A stretch of DNA of 64,000 nt from Megaleporinus macrocephalus. Taxonomy: Eukaryota; Chordata; Actinopteri; Characiformes; Anostomidae. Positions 1 through 10,567 of this stretch are shown piece after piece. How positions within the stretch are numbered: position 1 is the stretch's first letter; every line of letters begins with the position of its first letter. Under the pieces are notes generated by a model. The model was not told the DNA's origin. It was given only the letters and a program-made list of their open reading frames with translations, and ran no database searches. The position numbers were made by a program, and so were the translations under genes. Where the stretch lies: contig CM038714.1 of NCBI GenBank assembly GCA_021613375.1, positions 42,667,123 to 42,731,122 of the forward strand, in the 5' to 3' direction.

Positions 1-411
1 TCATCACAGCAGCTTTAGTAATTGCAGCTTTGCTTTGCTCTACATATTGATTAGTTGACGTTTTACTTATAGAGCTCCACAGCAGTATATTTGCGTGAAA
101 CACTTTGAGCAGGAGCAATAGAGCATTTGCGAGATTTAGGAGTTTACTTAGACTCAAGGGTGGATGGAAAACCCCCAATAACAAACAACTCTCATTGGAA
201 AAGCAGATTTATCTAGCAGAGAGTGTGCGATAAATCTGCTCTAGCTTTACAATTACTGGCTATAATAGCCTTGATATTTCACGTCTACTGCCACTGATTA
301 AGACGGCCGTGCATTCCAGTAACATATCAAAGGCTTAATCTGATCTCAGTCTGTGAACATTGAGTATTTGCTCTTACCACTCAGGCTTTCATTTGCGTGT
401 CCTGACCTCGC
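1..411 (-). other. klhdc7a: klhdc7a 3' untranslated or flanking sequence
   Basis: This lies just downstream of the klhdc7a stop codon. I see no AATAAA or ATTAAA on the minus strand here, only a weak GATAAA variant near 206-212. The polyadenylation site is therefore probably beyond the left edge. No other gene or repeat is recognised. Confidence 0.4.
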
Positions 412-2721
412 TTAAACACTGGTTTGAATAGTGCTTTTATTGGGCAGAGCAAGGACAAAAGGGAACAAGATGCCCTTGGCTGCTGAGAGGACCTTTAAAT
501 CCTCGGCCACAAAGCCCGGAGATATCTCGTCGGCTAAGAATCTCATGGTGAACTGCCGACTGACGCAGTAGATAATGTCATCCATGGCAACGCACTGGAA
601 GGCAGGGCAGTGGGGCATTCGCTTAGAGCAGCACTCGTACCAAAGCTTGGCCACAGCATGGTAGCGATACACGCTGATGCCCATGGAGGGGCTCACATCA
701 AAGCGGTAAAGGAAGTTCCGCACTGCCACCATTTCTGTGGTCCTCTCTTTGCTGCCCACTATTAGGCTCTGCCTCCATATGTCAGTCTTAGGGTTGTAGC
801 GTAAGAGCGTATACCTCAGTGTGCCTCCCGAGACAAACAACTCTCCGTTGCAAGCCGTGGCCCGATGGGCAACAGCGAACGTGTCATTGGGCAGTGGTGC
901 GACGAAGGTCCATCTGTTGGTCCTGGGGTCATAACGTTCCACTGTTGACAGACACTCCCCTCCAATTGCATAGACGTGGTCCTGTAGAGGAACAAGCTTA
1001 CAGTGAGGCCTGGCCTCATTCATTGGACAGATTTCACTCCAAATGGATGTCATGGGATTGTAGCAAAAGACCTTTCTCGATGGCACAGCTAGACGGTCAT
1101 TGCCTTGAAAGCCTACCGCCACAAACAGGTAGTTGTCCATGGTGCACATGGCGCAGCCCCTAGATAGGACTTCCTGTGGGATTTGGCACTGAAAGTGCCA
1201 GGTGTCTTTGTAGTCATCATAGTAATATAATCCACTGGATGCTTTACTGGCCTCAGAAACTGTAGACTGTGATGGAAGTCTGCTCCACTCTGGTGACTCC
1301 ATATCTGCCACCAATAAGCATCTTCTGCCTCTCATGCGCTGCCTCTGGATCTGGTCCCGCTCGCCTGCTTTCAGTCGACCGTACAGGGCTGGATCTCGTA
1401 GGACCTGGAAGTAATTGTCTGACATAACTCGGAGGGCAGCCTCCTGGAGAACACTGTGCCTATGCTTCTTGGCCAACATCAGTGCCTCCACGCAGTTAGC
1501 TAAATCAAGCTTGCCAGTTAAACTCTCCAGGTCTGAACTTACTATGTTCTCCTGAGGAAAGTTTAGAAACTTGGCTCCAGCCAATGTTGTTACTTGTGGT
1601 TCTTCTGAAGAATCCTTCTTAAACTGTTGTGGTTCTTTATTTTTGTCAGAAGAACTTTGGGACACCTCGCTGGCAGGGGCTGGTGAATGTCTACAAGATG
1701 TCAAGGTCACTGGAGAAGGGAACGGGATCTTAAGTTCCGAGTCTACAGCTGCAGCTAGGTAGCTATCTTTGCGAATAAGTCCAGGTCTAAGAGACTTTAC
1801 AGGCTCTGATTTGATCGGAGACACAGGCTCTGCATCTGACTCCCGAGATACTTCTAGATCTCTGATTATCAAAGAGGAAGGAAGGGGACTTGGTGTTCTG
1901 GGTTTATCCAAGTCTAACGCCTGCACATCAAACAAAGTCCCGGCTTCATATGGTCCCAAGGTTGGACTTAGAGAGTGAGGGGGGCTCAAGTCGGAAACTG
2001 AATGCGAGGATGTCTCAACATAATAATCATAAATCTTCCCACGTACTCCAGTAGTCTGGTCACCTGGGCCCTCCAGGACCAGGTCGGCATTCTCTACCTT
2101 TATCTCTGCCTTCGACTTGAAACTGGAGAAGTTGCCCAGGTGACCCAAGTCCTGTCTAAGCTCTCTGCCAACCTCAACGCCACCGTCCAGTTTTCTGAGC
2201 AGGCATGGTGAACGACGCCCAGTTGGATTTGCTGCAGCTTTGTCAGCCACATCAGGCAGCAGCAAAGTCAACCCTGACTTGCAGTCTTCTGTCTCACCCT
2301 GTGCCTTATCCTCGTTTTGGCGAAGGTCCTCCGTGTTACTCTGCCCTGCAGACATAGAATGTTCCGTTTTAAGCATGGCATTACTCTCCTCCGACTCACA
2401 GATATTTTGCCCAGAATCCACGGGGGATTGTCTAGACTGGTTCTCTCCATTAGTCTCCTCTCTTGCAGTTTTGTTCTGGGGTCGTAACACCGTTTTGCAG
2501 TTGCTGCAGGTTTCAGGGCCCGTTCTTGTGCCCCTGGGCAGAAGGATTCTGCTGTCAGTCCGAGTTTGGCCTTGAGCCCTGGAGCTGTAGAATCTGTAAG
2601 CCCAGGAGATGAGCAGAACGGCAGCCACAGACAGAGTCAGCTTGCCCAGGAGCTGCATGTCAAAGCGCACTCCCAGCAGATCCGCTATTGGCATTTCTGG
2701 TCTAGCAGGTTTGACGGTCAA
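412..2721 (-). CDS. klhdc7a: Kelch domain-containing protein 7A, complete single-exon gene
   Basis: An uninterrupted 769-codon frame, close to my recollection of about 777 residues for human KLHDC7A, which also has one coding exon. Residues about 22-45 (from DMQLLGKLTLSVAA) form one hydrophobic segment followed by basic residues, suggesting an N-terminal membrane anchor. Residues 46-400 are low-complexity, rich in Ser, Glu and Pro, with one conserved island at 228-236 (GKIYDYYVE). Residues about 404-473 resemble a BACK-type helical region (LDLANCVEALMLAKKHRHSV). Residues about 520-735 hold Kelch blades, for example YAIGGECLSTVERYDPRTNRW. No BTB domain precedes the BACK-like part. The start chosen is the first Met and gives the N-terminus expected for the family just before the membrane segment. 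Kelch propellers usually bind proteins, but the partner and biochemical role of KLHDC7A are not established. Identification is by recalled similarity to the human protein; the orthology call is strengthened by igsf21 lying upstream on the same strand. Confidence 0.93.
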   Translation of the reverse strand: MTVKPARPEMPIADLLGVRFDMQLLGKLTLSVAAVLLISWAYRFYSSRAQGQTRTDSRILLPRGTRTGPETCSNCKTVLRPQNKTAREETNGENQSRQSPVDSGQNICESEESNAMLKTEHSMSAGQSNTEDLRQNEDKAQGETEDCKSGLTLLLPDVADKAAANPTGRRSPCLLRKLDGGVEVGRELRQDLGHLGNFSSFKSKAEIKVENADLVLEGPGDQTTGVRGKIYDYYVETSSHSVSDLSPPHSLSPTLGPYEAGTLFDVQALDLDKPRTPSPLPSSLIIRDLEVSRESDAEPVSPIKSEPVKSLRPGLIRKDSYLAAAVDSELKIPFPSPVTLTSCRHSPAPASEVSQSSSDKNKEPQQFKKDSSEEPQVTTLAGAKFLNFPQENIVSSDLESLTGKLDLANCVEALMLAKKHRHSVLQEAALRVMSDNYFQVLRDPALYGRLKAGERDQIQRQRMRGRRCLLVADMESPEWSRLPSQSTVSEASKASSGLYYYDDYKDTWHFQCQIPQEVLSRGCAMCTMDNYLFVAVGFQGNDRLAVPSRKVFCYNPMTSIWSEICPMNEARPHCKLVPLQDHVYAIGGECLSTVERYDPRTNRWTFVAPLPNDTFAVAHRATACNGELFVSGGTLRYTLLRYNPKTDIWRQSLIVGSKERTTEMVAVRNFLYRFDVSPSMGISVYRYHAVAKLWYECCSKRMPHCPAFQCVAMDDIIYCVSRQFTMRFLADEISPGFVAEDLKVLSAAKGILFPFVLALPNKSTIQTSV

Positions 2722-3440
2722 CTGGATATTGGTGCTTACTCGGGATGATGTCCCTAGCGCATCACAGGCAGTGAACTAGCTGATGAGGACAGCAGCAAAC
2801 TGTCAGCTCTCTTTCTCTTCTGACAGAGGGACTAGGAACCTGATACCTGCGGGGGAGAGAATTTGCATGCTGCACACCATGAGGGCGGGATCTGGGTATT
2901 GTTCCACCTGGTGCAGGCAATCGCTATAAAACCACAGCTCTACGGCCATGTATATATGGGTCTATCTAAGTGTTTACTCTGCTAGCAATAGGGAGTTGTC
3001 TCACACTTATTTGCAGTAAAAGACTCTCGTTTTATAATAAGTGACTTGAAACCTATAGTTGCAGTAAGGAAATACCACAAATCACTTTTCATGTCTTTTC
3101 CCATTGTGTGCAATAAAGCGTTTGATGTGAGCCATAAGGATAAAATGAGAACTGCGAGAAAAAGAAAGGAGAGACATCGATTAGAGAGAGCTATGCTACA
3201 GTATTTGCAGATAGGTCTGTAGGATTATGAAAGCAAAGAACACACCCTAGTCATTACAAGCATGTGGCTGCTGAACATTTGCATTTGTGTTAAAGGGTGG
3301 GGATGGCTGATACTGAACATTAAATACAAGAGCTGAATGACCAGGATACAGCTGTTTGCACAGCCAAAGTTGGCCTTTGGCAATACAAGATTTTAATCAC
3401 AAACGTTACATCATACATTAAATGTTGCCTGTGTTTATAT
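2722..3440. other. klhdc7a upstream region, no gene seen
   Basis: This holds the expected 5' UTR and promoter of klhdc7a. A symmetric TATATA stretch at about 2948-2957 and a TATAAAA on the plus strand at about 2934 are the only core-promoter-like words. Neither is at a proven distance from a start site. No recognisable repeat or exon is present. Confidence 0.3.
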
Positions 3441-4699
3441 GTTTGGTAACACTTCACAGAAGGGGACCGTTTGTAAGGATACATAAGCATTTCATTATTT
3501 TATTTCCAACAAGCCTTACGCGTCATAACAGCTGCTGTTGTCAAGTTTGATATTGTTTCCTGATACATGATGTCTGTTGGAATAAGCCTTTTATAAATGA
3601 CTGTAAACTAACCAAGCCTTGTCAATAACACATTTGAATGTTGTCCTTTTTAAACCCAGACACTCTATTGCTACCTGATAGCTGCTTTGGAGAAACTTGA
3701 ACCAACAGGCAAACTCTGGCCTGAATAATTCACACTTGTGCTACACGGGACCGCTCCTTCAACCCTATGCCTCTCATGTGACCATTTTGGAGCATGAAGT
3801 AAACAATGACTTTGGCAGCATGTGCTTGTGTAAGGCCCTGTCTACTATGGTTAATATCAAAATATCCCAAACAAATTTAAAACCAACCCCATGTGGTATA
3901 AATCATTAACTTTGCTATCACAAAACACATAGAACATTTATAGGCTTTCGGAATCACAAGAGCTTTTTATGGTCCAGGATATTAGTCAAGGGAATACTAT
4001 GATAACAGGTTCGGTAAATGGCATTGTTTGTAATGCCTTATGAATGCATTAAAATGTGCCACTAATAGCCACTGCATTGCCAGTGTGACAAAGCAAACAG
4101 CCACTAAAACTTTGCAAAAAACAAAGTGCTAATTATGCTATTTTAGCCTAAAATATAGCTCCCTTTACTATTATTCCATTCCAAATGACAACAGTTAATA
4201 TACTAATAAGCAATCCTACCATGGCTCAGTCTGTGAATATGACTGGTACATGTATTAGTACATATGTTAGTCACAGTATGCATAGGTTTCACAAGTATAC
4301 TAGGTTTTAGTATGCCAGTGCTCTTTGCTGCAACATACAGTACAAGGTATATGTTAATATATGATACAAGCTTCAGATAAAACATCTTATTGCACATACA
4401 GAATCTCATAGAGGAATTAGAAGAAACAGGCATTGTTGTAATTTCTTTGTTTCTCACAGCATTAAAGGCCTAGCTCTTATAGTTCACCACTGTATGCAGT
4501 CATTCTGTTATTTTGGCCTACCCTGATGTGATCACTTCTAGCACACCTATTGGCAATGGTTCTGACCTATATAAACACAGTCCTTTCCCATGTTCAGTGG
4601 GTCAGCTTGTCGTCTGTGTATGTGTGCAGGAACTAAAGATCAGCTCAATCAGACACAAAGGTTGACCTCCCAGGTTTAGATTCTTAGATTCTTCAACAG
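3441..4699. other. Intergenic, no gene recognised
   Basis: AT-rich sequence with only short chance frames. The start, around 3446-3620, begins with a TTGGTAACACTT word often found at the ends of dispersed fish repeats, but I cannot define an element. Nothing else is supported. Confidence 0.3.
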
Positions 4700-4905
4700 T
4701 TTCTGCTACTTATCCTGTAGTACTTCATCAGTGCTCAGAGTATACTGCCTGAAGGTGCTGTTGGTTGGATAGTTTTAGTTGCTGGACTATTCTCAGTCCA
4801 TCAGGGACACAAAAGATAACCACACCACATCGTCAGTGTCACTGCAGTGTTCAGAGTGGTCCTGTGGGGGTCCAGTGTTTTGAACACTGAACATCCTAAC
4901 ATCCT
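4700..4905. mobile_element. Fragment of a foldback-type repeat (same family as 48.0-48.6 kb)
   Basis: Words such as GGACTATTCTCAGTCCATCA, GTCAGTGTCACTGCAGTG and GGTCCTGTGGGGGTCC match a palindromic repeat family also seen at 7.74-8.07 kb and 48.05-48.60 kb. Only one half is present here, and it is diverged. Confidence 0.55.
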
Positions 4906-4917
4906 ATTTTTCTATAA

Positions 4918-5105
4918 TCGCTGTCCAAAGACAAACATTTATCTCCATTTTTGATCATTTTAATTTTTCTACATCATTTTAACACGACAGCTGTGTGACA
5001 ATTTTATGATGAATAGACTAATAGAAAAATTCCAAAGAAGCATGAAAAAAACGTCTGGTTCCATTGACTTACATTGAAAGTAATGACAGTTTTTGGTCTC
5101 TCCTG
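4918..5105 (+). mobile_element. Short MITE-like dispersed repeat, copy 1
   Basis: It starts with CTGTCCAAAGACAAACAT and ends near ACATTGAAAGTAATGACAG followed by TTTTTGGTCTCTCCTG. The reverse complement of 9122-9305 shows the same order of words, and diverged copies occur at 48.62-48.83, 51.88-52.02 and 63.57-63.72 kb. No coding capacity. The superfamily is undetermined. Confidence 0.5.
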
Positions 5106-5106
5106 T

Positions 5107-5109
5107 GTT

Positions 5110-5140
<31 letters not shown>

Positions 5141-5148
5141 GTATATGT
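5107..5148. repeat. TG/TATG microsatellite
   Basis: An uninterrupted GT run followed by TATG/TATATG units, lying at the end of a MITE-like repeat. Confidence 0.85.
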
Positions 5149-5230
5149 TATACATTCAAAATGTGATTCAACCACATGCAATCAAATTTATGTGCAGTAC
5201 AAGGGCATAGAATTAGCAACGACTGAAGCC

Positions 5231-5438
5231 CCACCAATATCCAACAATTATTGTGAATTGTCCCCACCAATATCCAACAATTATTGTGAATTGTCCCCAC
5301 CAATGTCCAACAATTATTGTGAATTGTCCCCACCAATATCCAACAAATATTGTGAATTGTCCCCACCAATGTCCAACAATTATTGTGAATTGTCCCCACC
5401 AATGTCCAGCAATTATTGTGAATTGTCCCCACCAATAA
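5231..5438. repeat. 33-bp minisatellite, six full copies
   Basis: The unit starts CCACCAATATCCAACAATTA and ends TTGTGAATTGTCC. It repeats exactly every 33 bp at 5231, 5264, 5297, 5330, 5363 and 5396, with a 10-base partial copy at the end. Copies differ by single substitutions (TAT/TGT, AAT/AAA, AAC/AGC). Because 33 is divisible by three, both strands stay open and give artificial 11-residue peptide repeats. These are not taken as genes. Confidence 0.95.
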
Positions 5439-7062
5439 TTTGATCCCCTTCAAAAAAAAATCTCCATCTATCAACTTCTCATAAACCTAGAGGTGCAGAA
5501 AGCATTAAATGATGTTCTCTACTCGAGTCCGTGACACATATGGCCAGTGTGATTGGCTGTGCCGTTCCCTGCTGGTCACGTGAGACTCTGTAGCTATGTT
5601 TGGTTGTTAGCTGCGCCAAACTGGAAGAAAAACTTTCCAGTCATATGAGACTCACTGTGCAAGACTCGGGTGCAACGTGGGAGACACATGGGTGTGAAGA
5701 ATGGCAGCGAAAAAGCTATTTGGTGTCACTTAGTCACTTAAAGTCTAGTTCACTAATGAAACAAGTCATAAAAACGTTTATGGCAGTGCTCGGTATTGGT
5801 GCATAGCATACAGCAGACTAACATCGTCTGTAGCTATGAATAACAAGCATTGTTCCTACTCCTGCTAATGTATTAGAGATGTCAGTTGCACTATGGCTAA
5901 AGTAACGTTGATAAGTCTTTAGATGTAAACTCACTGTTTACTGGTTTAAAACTGGCTAAAACGAGTCTATGTGTTGTAGTTTAATTGAGACATTAAGAAA
6001 GATTGAATTGTTTTCTGGGATTGTTGCTTTGGTTTTGTGGACAACAGCACCAGGTTATGCAGTGCTCCATGTATTAACCTTAATGATGCTGGGCTTTCAT
6101 TGACACATTGAGAGAGATTTTTTTTCTCTGATTGTTACTTCTTGTGGAGATTATGCAGCTCCATCTACTTTTATTATTGTTAATTATTATTCGTGTTTTA
6201 TTTGCACTGAGGTCTAAACTGCTTCTTTGTCAGTCATTAGTTTAACATGAATTTAACATTATATAATTCCCGAATTAAATTCTAACTCGTTATTGATTGG
6301 GTGAAAACACGTAGAATAGCATATGTATGTCAAATGTCAGTCCTTTATCAGTTTATCATGGATCAAAGATAAAACAACAAAAAAAACTAAATCTACGCCC
6401 TTGGTGTTATATATATTTTCATATACATCTAATTGAATTCGTCTTTTATTTACCAGTAAATACAAGGCATATCCTGCATTCTTTTCTCTTTCTATGCTGG
6501 ATATTGTAGTAATAATGAATGGTTTGGTCCTCCTGAGGCTGTGGTGGTTGAAAACACGTGAAAACATATTCTTTCATCACATAAATGTGATCATTCCGTA
6601 AACAAACTAATGGCGTGAATGTTATTCGGGCAGAATAATTAAGCCATTAAAGCGCGATTCCGAGCACTTTCTGATGCTTTTATTGTAGTTGACGCTGCGG
6701 ATGCCTTCTGTGAATATCAACTGAGATGTGAAAAGGCCTAGAACATACTGCAGGGTGCTCTTCAAATCTGTGAAGGCATTCAAATGCAACAAATGCTTCG
6801 GAGAATGACAGGAGGGAAAAAAAAGATAGAAAGATAGAATTACCACTGGGGGGAAAAAAGCATTCTTCATAACGTTCTCAGAACAACCCCAGACTGAGAG
6901 AAATGTAGGAAGGTGAAAACACAACCCAAATAGGATAGGGACTATCTTCCCTATTTTACTAAGCCCATAAAATCTCCCCTCCTAACTTGGCTTCGGTCCT
7001 AATCCTTTAATACACGGTGTGTCTGGAACAGCTTAAACTGCAATTCTTGGGGAACGTGAACT
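5439..7062. other. Intergenic, no gene recognised
   Basis: Unremarkable AT-rich sequence. Reading frames here are short, lack known domains and have no splice context. A purine-rich patch lies near 6810-6860. Nothing further can be supported. Confidence 0.3.
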
Positions 7063-7088
7063 AAATAAATAAATAAATAAATAAATAA
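7063..7088. repeat. AAAT tetranucleotide microsatellite
   Basis: About six perfect tandem AAAT units. Confidence 0.85.
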
Positions 7089-7739
7089 CGTGGGATTGTT
7101 TCACGCAAGGGCAGTCTTGGAGTGGGTGAGCGGCAGAGGGCAGACTCATGCGACGGCGTAGAGGGGTTAAACAGCGCTGTCTACAGATGACACTTCCCTA
7201 ATGACTTCCAAGCAGCAGGGCTTTAGAGGCTAAGTCAGAGTAGACGAGGTTTTGAAGCTCGTCCAGCTCTCATCTTTTTGAACCTTTCTGCCGTATTAGG
7301 AGAGGAGGCCGGCTCTCTGAAGCGTACCCGCAAGGGCTCACTTCAAATGAGCGGCCTGCTCAGGGAACGGACGGAACGTGTCACGCCCGCCCAAAGCGTA
7401 TGAGCCAAAGTGAGAGTTTAACGCTGCTTTTTGGTTCCCTTCCAAAACCACTGGACAGCAAACCTGCTGAAAGGGGCTGATAGTCTTTAAAGGAATGGCC
7501 CACAGCCATAGCAAACCGGGCATGGCAAGTGATTAAGACTTCTGGTCATAATATACATTGATAGTTCCCTTAAATTGCTAAAGGTCAAACATTATGGAGT
7601 TTTCATCCCTGTTTTGAAACGGTTGTGGTAGGTACAATGTACTAGTACCCGTTTCTAATGTACCGTTTATTCCCCAGTCTGCAGGTCTATATATGGAAAC
7701 TGCTTATTCTGAGCTTGGAAGATGTCACATGACAAGTTG
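7089..7739. other. Intergenic, relatively repeat-free
   Basis: More balanced base composition than its surroundings (about 7090-7530), with no recognisable repeat and no credible exon. It could hold regulatory sequence for either gene; this is only inference. Confidence 0.25.
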
Positions 7740-8070
7740 ATGACATTTTATCAGCTTTACTTACCATATAGGAGAACTTTGTGGGTTTACATCTACAAAC
7801 TATAGTCCACCTAGTTCTCTGCAAACTTTTTTAGCCACCATTTACCATGTTTTTCAATGATTAGGACCCCCAAAGGACCACCACAGAGCAGATGTTGTTA
7901 TTTAGGTGGAAAATCAATCATTCTCAGCACTGCAGTGACACTGACACGACGGTGGTGCATTAGTGCATGCAGCGCTCGTGTGAGTACAGCAGAGCTGTTG
8001 GAGTTTTTAAACCCTGTGTCCACTCACTGTCCACTCAATCCTGTTAGTCCACCTTGTAAATGTAAATGTT
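7740..8070. mobile_element. Half copy of the foldback-type repeat
   Basis: Contains GGACCACCACAGAGCAGATG, ATCATTCTCAGCACTGCAGT, GACACTGACACGACGG and CTGTGTCCACTCACTGTCC. These are hallmark words of the same family as the better copy at 48.05-48.60 kb. Only the left half is present, ending near TCCACCTTGTAAATGTAAATG. Confidence 0.6.
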
Positions 8071-8333
8071 TTTAGGTTAGCACGGCTGCTTACCATACCA
8101 TTATAGCAGGGGTATTTAATTAGAAGTCAGTAAGGTCCAGTTAGAGGAGATCTCCTCAGGCCAAGGTCTGGACCATCATCATTTCTAACTTGTGTTATGA
8201 TTCAGTGGTGTATCCTGTTTACTGAAGTAGTCTAGTATCAGCATCTTATACCATCAGCTACTGAAACACCAACACATCACACATACCCTTAAGTATATTT
8301 CAGTATATTTACTTTTAAATGCTGAACTGAATT

Positions 8334-8446
8334 ATTTTTAAAGTTCCAAATAAATGTTTTTTTATTGATATTGATTTCACTGTTCTTTTTAAAAGCCTTG
8401 GTACACGTTCTTGGTGATTTTTAAAGTTCCAAATAAATGTTTTTTT
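8334..8446 (+). repeat. Templated insertion: 53 bp of igsf21 3' sequence between 30-bp direct repeats
   Basis: A 30-base sequence (starting ATTTTTAAAGTTCCAAATAA) occurs at 8334-8363 and again, identically, at 8417-8446. The 53 bases between (8364-8416) match 10957-11009 perfectly; the identity runs 56 bases if the shared edge bases are counted. The donor site lies in the probable igsf21 3' UTR and is not flanked by the 30-mer. The arrangement looks like a copied insert with a target-site duplication. Confidence 0.85.
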
Positions 8447-9121
8447 CTCACTTCAAGTAAAAACAAGGGCTACATTTAAAAAAAAAACAGAATACTTTTG
8501 AAAAAAAGTGTATCTTAAAGTGTTTATTTATAGAGAAAGTAAATAAAACGTGTGTTTTCTTGTTTACTCAGCTTCACAGATTGACATGTTGGTTTTACAG
8601 AGCTAGACGAGCAGCTCCATTCCAGAACCGTTCCTGTTAAACACTCAGTTTTCACTGTTCACTTTTCTGTTTTAGAGCTCATTATTCTTTCTGACTCACT
8701 TTAGTCTCCGGCTGCTGCTTCTCCTCACCTGTGTGCACGCCACACTCCCCAATATGCACAGATCTGATTGGCTAAGGAATGCCTTTGGTGATCCTATAGC
8801 GCACGTGATTGGTCTGTGAATTCACTGCGCCGTAAAGCCCGTATACCATAGAGACAAGAAAAGCTCCGTTGCTTAAAATAAACACAGTCTAAATTAAATC
8901 ATTCTCAATAGTTTATCAGTTTGGGTCCGCATTGGATAACGTCTGGGTCTGGATCCGGACCACGGTCCACCTATTAGTGACCCCTGCTTTATAATAAAGA
9001 GTATCAGCCTCTTTCATAATGCAGGGAGGGCCCCATATATCCATAAATACTTAATTTTATTCTAATGAGTCATACACTTTTATATACTATATGCCTTCGA
9101 GTATATATATATCATTGACCT
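8447..9121. other. Intergenic, no gene recognised
   Basis: Low-complexity A- and T-runs near 8480-8520, then ordinary sequence. No repeat family or exon is recognised. Confidence 0.25.
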
Positions 9122-9305
9122 AAGAAATGGCAAATGGCTCCAAAATAGCAACTTTACAGGAGAGGCCAAAAACTTTCAATGTAAGTTATTTTAGAGCATT
9201 TCTACTGGTTCAATCATTATGGAATCTTTTGCTGTTTTCAAATAATGTAAAAGAATAAATATCAACTAAAATGGTGATACATGTTTTTCTTTGGACATCA
9301 ACAAT
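9122..9305 (-). mobile_element. Short MITE-like dispersed repeat, copy 2
   Basis: The reverse-complement partner of the copy at 4918-5105. The shared core is CTTTACAGGAGAGGCCAAAA followed by ACTTTCAATGTAAGTT, and the other end is CATGTTTTTCTTTGGACATC. It abuts a Tc1-like element on its right. Confidence 0.5.
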
Positions 9306-9307
9306 AT

Positions 9308-10040
9308 ACAGTGCTGCTTGAAAGTTTGCGAGCTCATTTTGTGCATTTCTACTAAATGTGAAAAGTACACAATTAAACAAATGAAACAAACAAATAATAA
9401 TTCTAGTGATCTAACAATAAATGTTATTGCCTTTCAGGAACTGGTGTGAACCTCAGTGAGCAGCAATGGCAACCAGATAGTTTCTGTAACTGTTGATCAG
9501 TCCTCCACAATTGCTTGGCCTATTTTTCCTTACAGAACTCCTTTAACTGTATTGGGTTGGTTGGAATATCTTGGGTTCTGTTTCAACTTGTCTATAGGAT
9601 TAAGGTCTGGACTGCAGGCCGCATCATTTCTTCTACTTCAACTGTTCTCCACAGACTAACTGGTGTTTTTAGTGTTGCCATCTTTCCGCAGGACCCACTT
9701 TCTGTTGATTTCTTGGCGCAATCTAGAATGCATAACTCCATCAAATGACGGAAAGATGTTCTGGTGCAGTAGCAGTAACACAAACTAAAACTATGATACT
9801 ACCACCATCATGATTCAAAGATGGGATACAGCTGGAATGCAGTAAATATAAGCATCTATTTTTGCCTTTGGCGTCCGTATAACAGTAGTTATCTTCTGGC
9901 TCATCCAGGTGGAAACTTTAAAGAGGCAGAAATGTTTTTCTATGCTACTATTCCATACGTCCTGTTCTTGTTCGATGTTTACCTGATTTGTAGACTCATG
10001 AACTGTGTCATTAGCCAGTGTAAAAGGGGCCTGTAGACCA
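9308..10040 (-). mobile_element. Decayed Tc1/mariner-type transposon, truncated
   Basis: It begins with the terminal-repeat motif ACAGTGCTGCTTGAAAGTTT typical of a fish Tc1-like family. Read on the minus strand, the following sequence matches the 3' part of such a transposase gene. Recognisable plus-strand words are GTAACTGTTGATCAGTCCTC, GGATTAAGGTCTGGACT, CTACCACCATCATGATTCA and GACTCATGAACTGTGTCATT. Many stops and frameshifts are present, and the other terminal repeat is missing. Confidence 0.75.
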
Positions 10041-10332
10041 CTATATGTTTTGGTGATCTATTACATCTTGTTGTTTTCTCTTATTTTGGTTTGACTTTCT
10101 GCTTATATTGGAAGTGGAATCTCTTATATGAAATATGTACTTAAATACTTTAAAATACTTTAGTTTTTTTATACTGGAAGTTAAATAAATTAACTGTGTT
10201 TTCTATTATCTTACACTGCAGCACCAACTTGAGTAAGCCATATCAGCAGTGAGCAAACAAGCAATTCAAAATACGTTGTCATTGTTTTTATTATTCACTG
10301 AGGGTAGTGTTCTTATAGGGGCCCATTATAAA
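10041..10332. other. Intergenic, no feature seen
   Basis: AT-rich sequence between the Tc1 remnant and a TA microsatellite. A TTTATT at about 10288 (AATAAA on the minus strand) is an alternative distal polyadenylation signal for igsf21. Confidence 0.2.
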
Positions 10333-10340
10333 TGTGTGTG

Positions 10341-10415
<75 letters not shown>
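10333..10415. repeat. TG/TA microsatellite
   Basis: A short TG run passes into about 35 perfect TA units. It produces artificial Ile-Tyr repeat frames on both strands, which are not genes. Confidence 0.95.
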
Positions 10416-10417
<2 letters not shown>

Positions 10418-10561
10418 CTCTTAGGCTCACAAGATATTTCAAACTTAAATGCAAATGCAAGCACGCTTCATTCTTCCTCAGGTCTTCCTCAGGACAAACC
10501 AAAAATCCATCACACATCCGTATTAGAACGCACAGCCATGTCGAGTTGATCATCTCCATTT

Positions 10562-10567
10562 TTTAAT
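10562..10567 (-). terminator. igsf21: Candidate polyadenylation signal of igsf21
   Basis: ATTAAA on the minus strand, about 1.34 kb downstream of the igsf21 stop codon. The DNA between is largely repeat-free. A closer AATAAA lies at 11495-11500, so the true site is uncertain. Confidence 0.3.

Noticed and set aside
819..2575. Several plus-strand frames of 60-114 codons
   Set aside because: They are antisense shadows of the klhdc7a coding sequence.
5231..5438. CRISPR-like direct repeats
   Set aside because: The units are contiguous with no spacers, and the sequence is vertebrate nuclear DNA.
5093..5474. Peptide-repeat open frames on both strands
   Set aside because: They are the product of the 33-bp minisatellite; 33 is a multiple of three and the unit has no stop, so the frames are forced by the repeat.
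10249..10566. Ile-Tyr repeat proteins
   Set aside because: They translate the TA microsatellite; the same artefact occurs at 33.8 kb.
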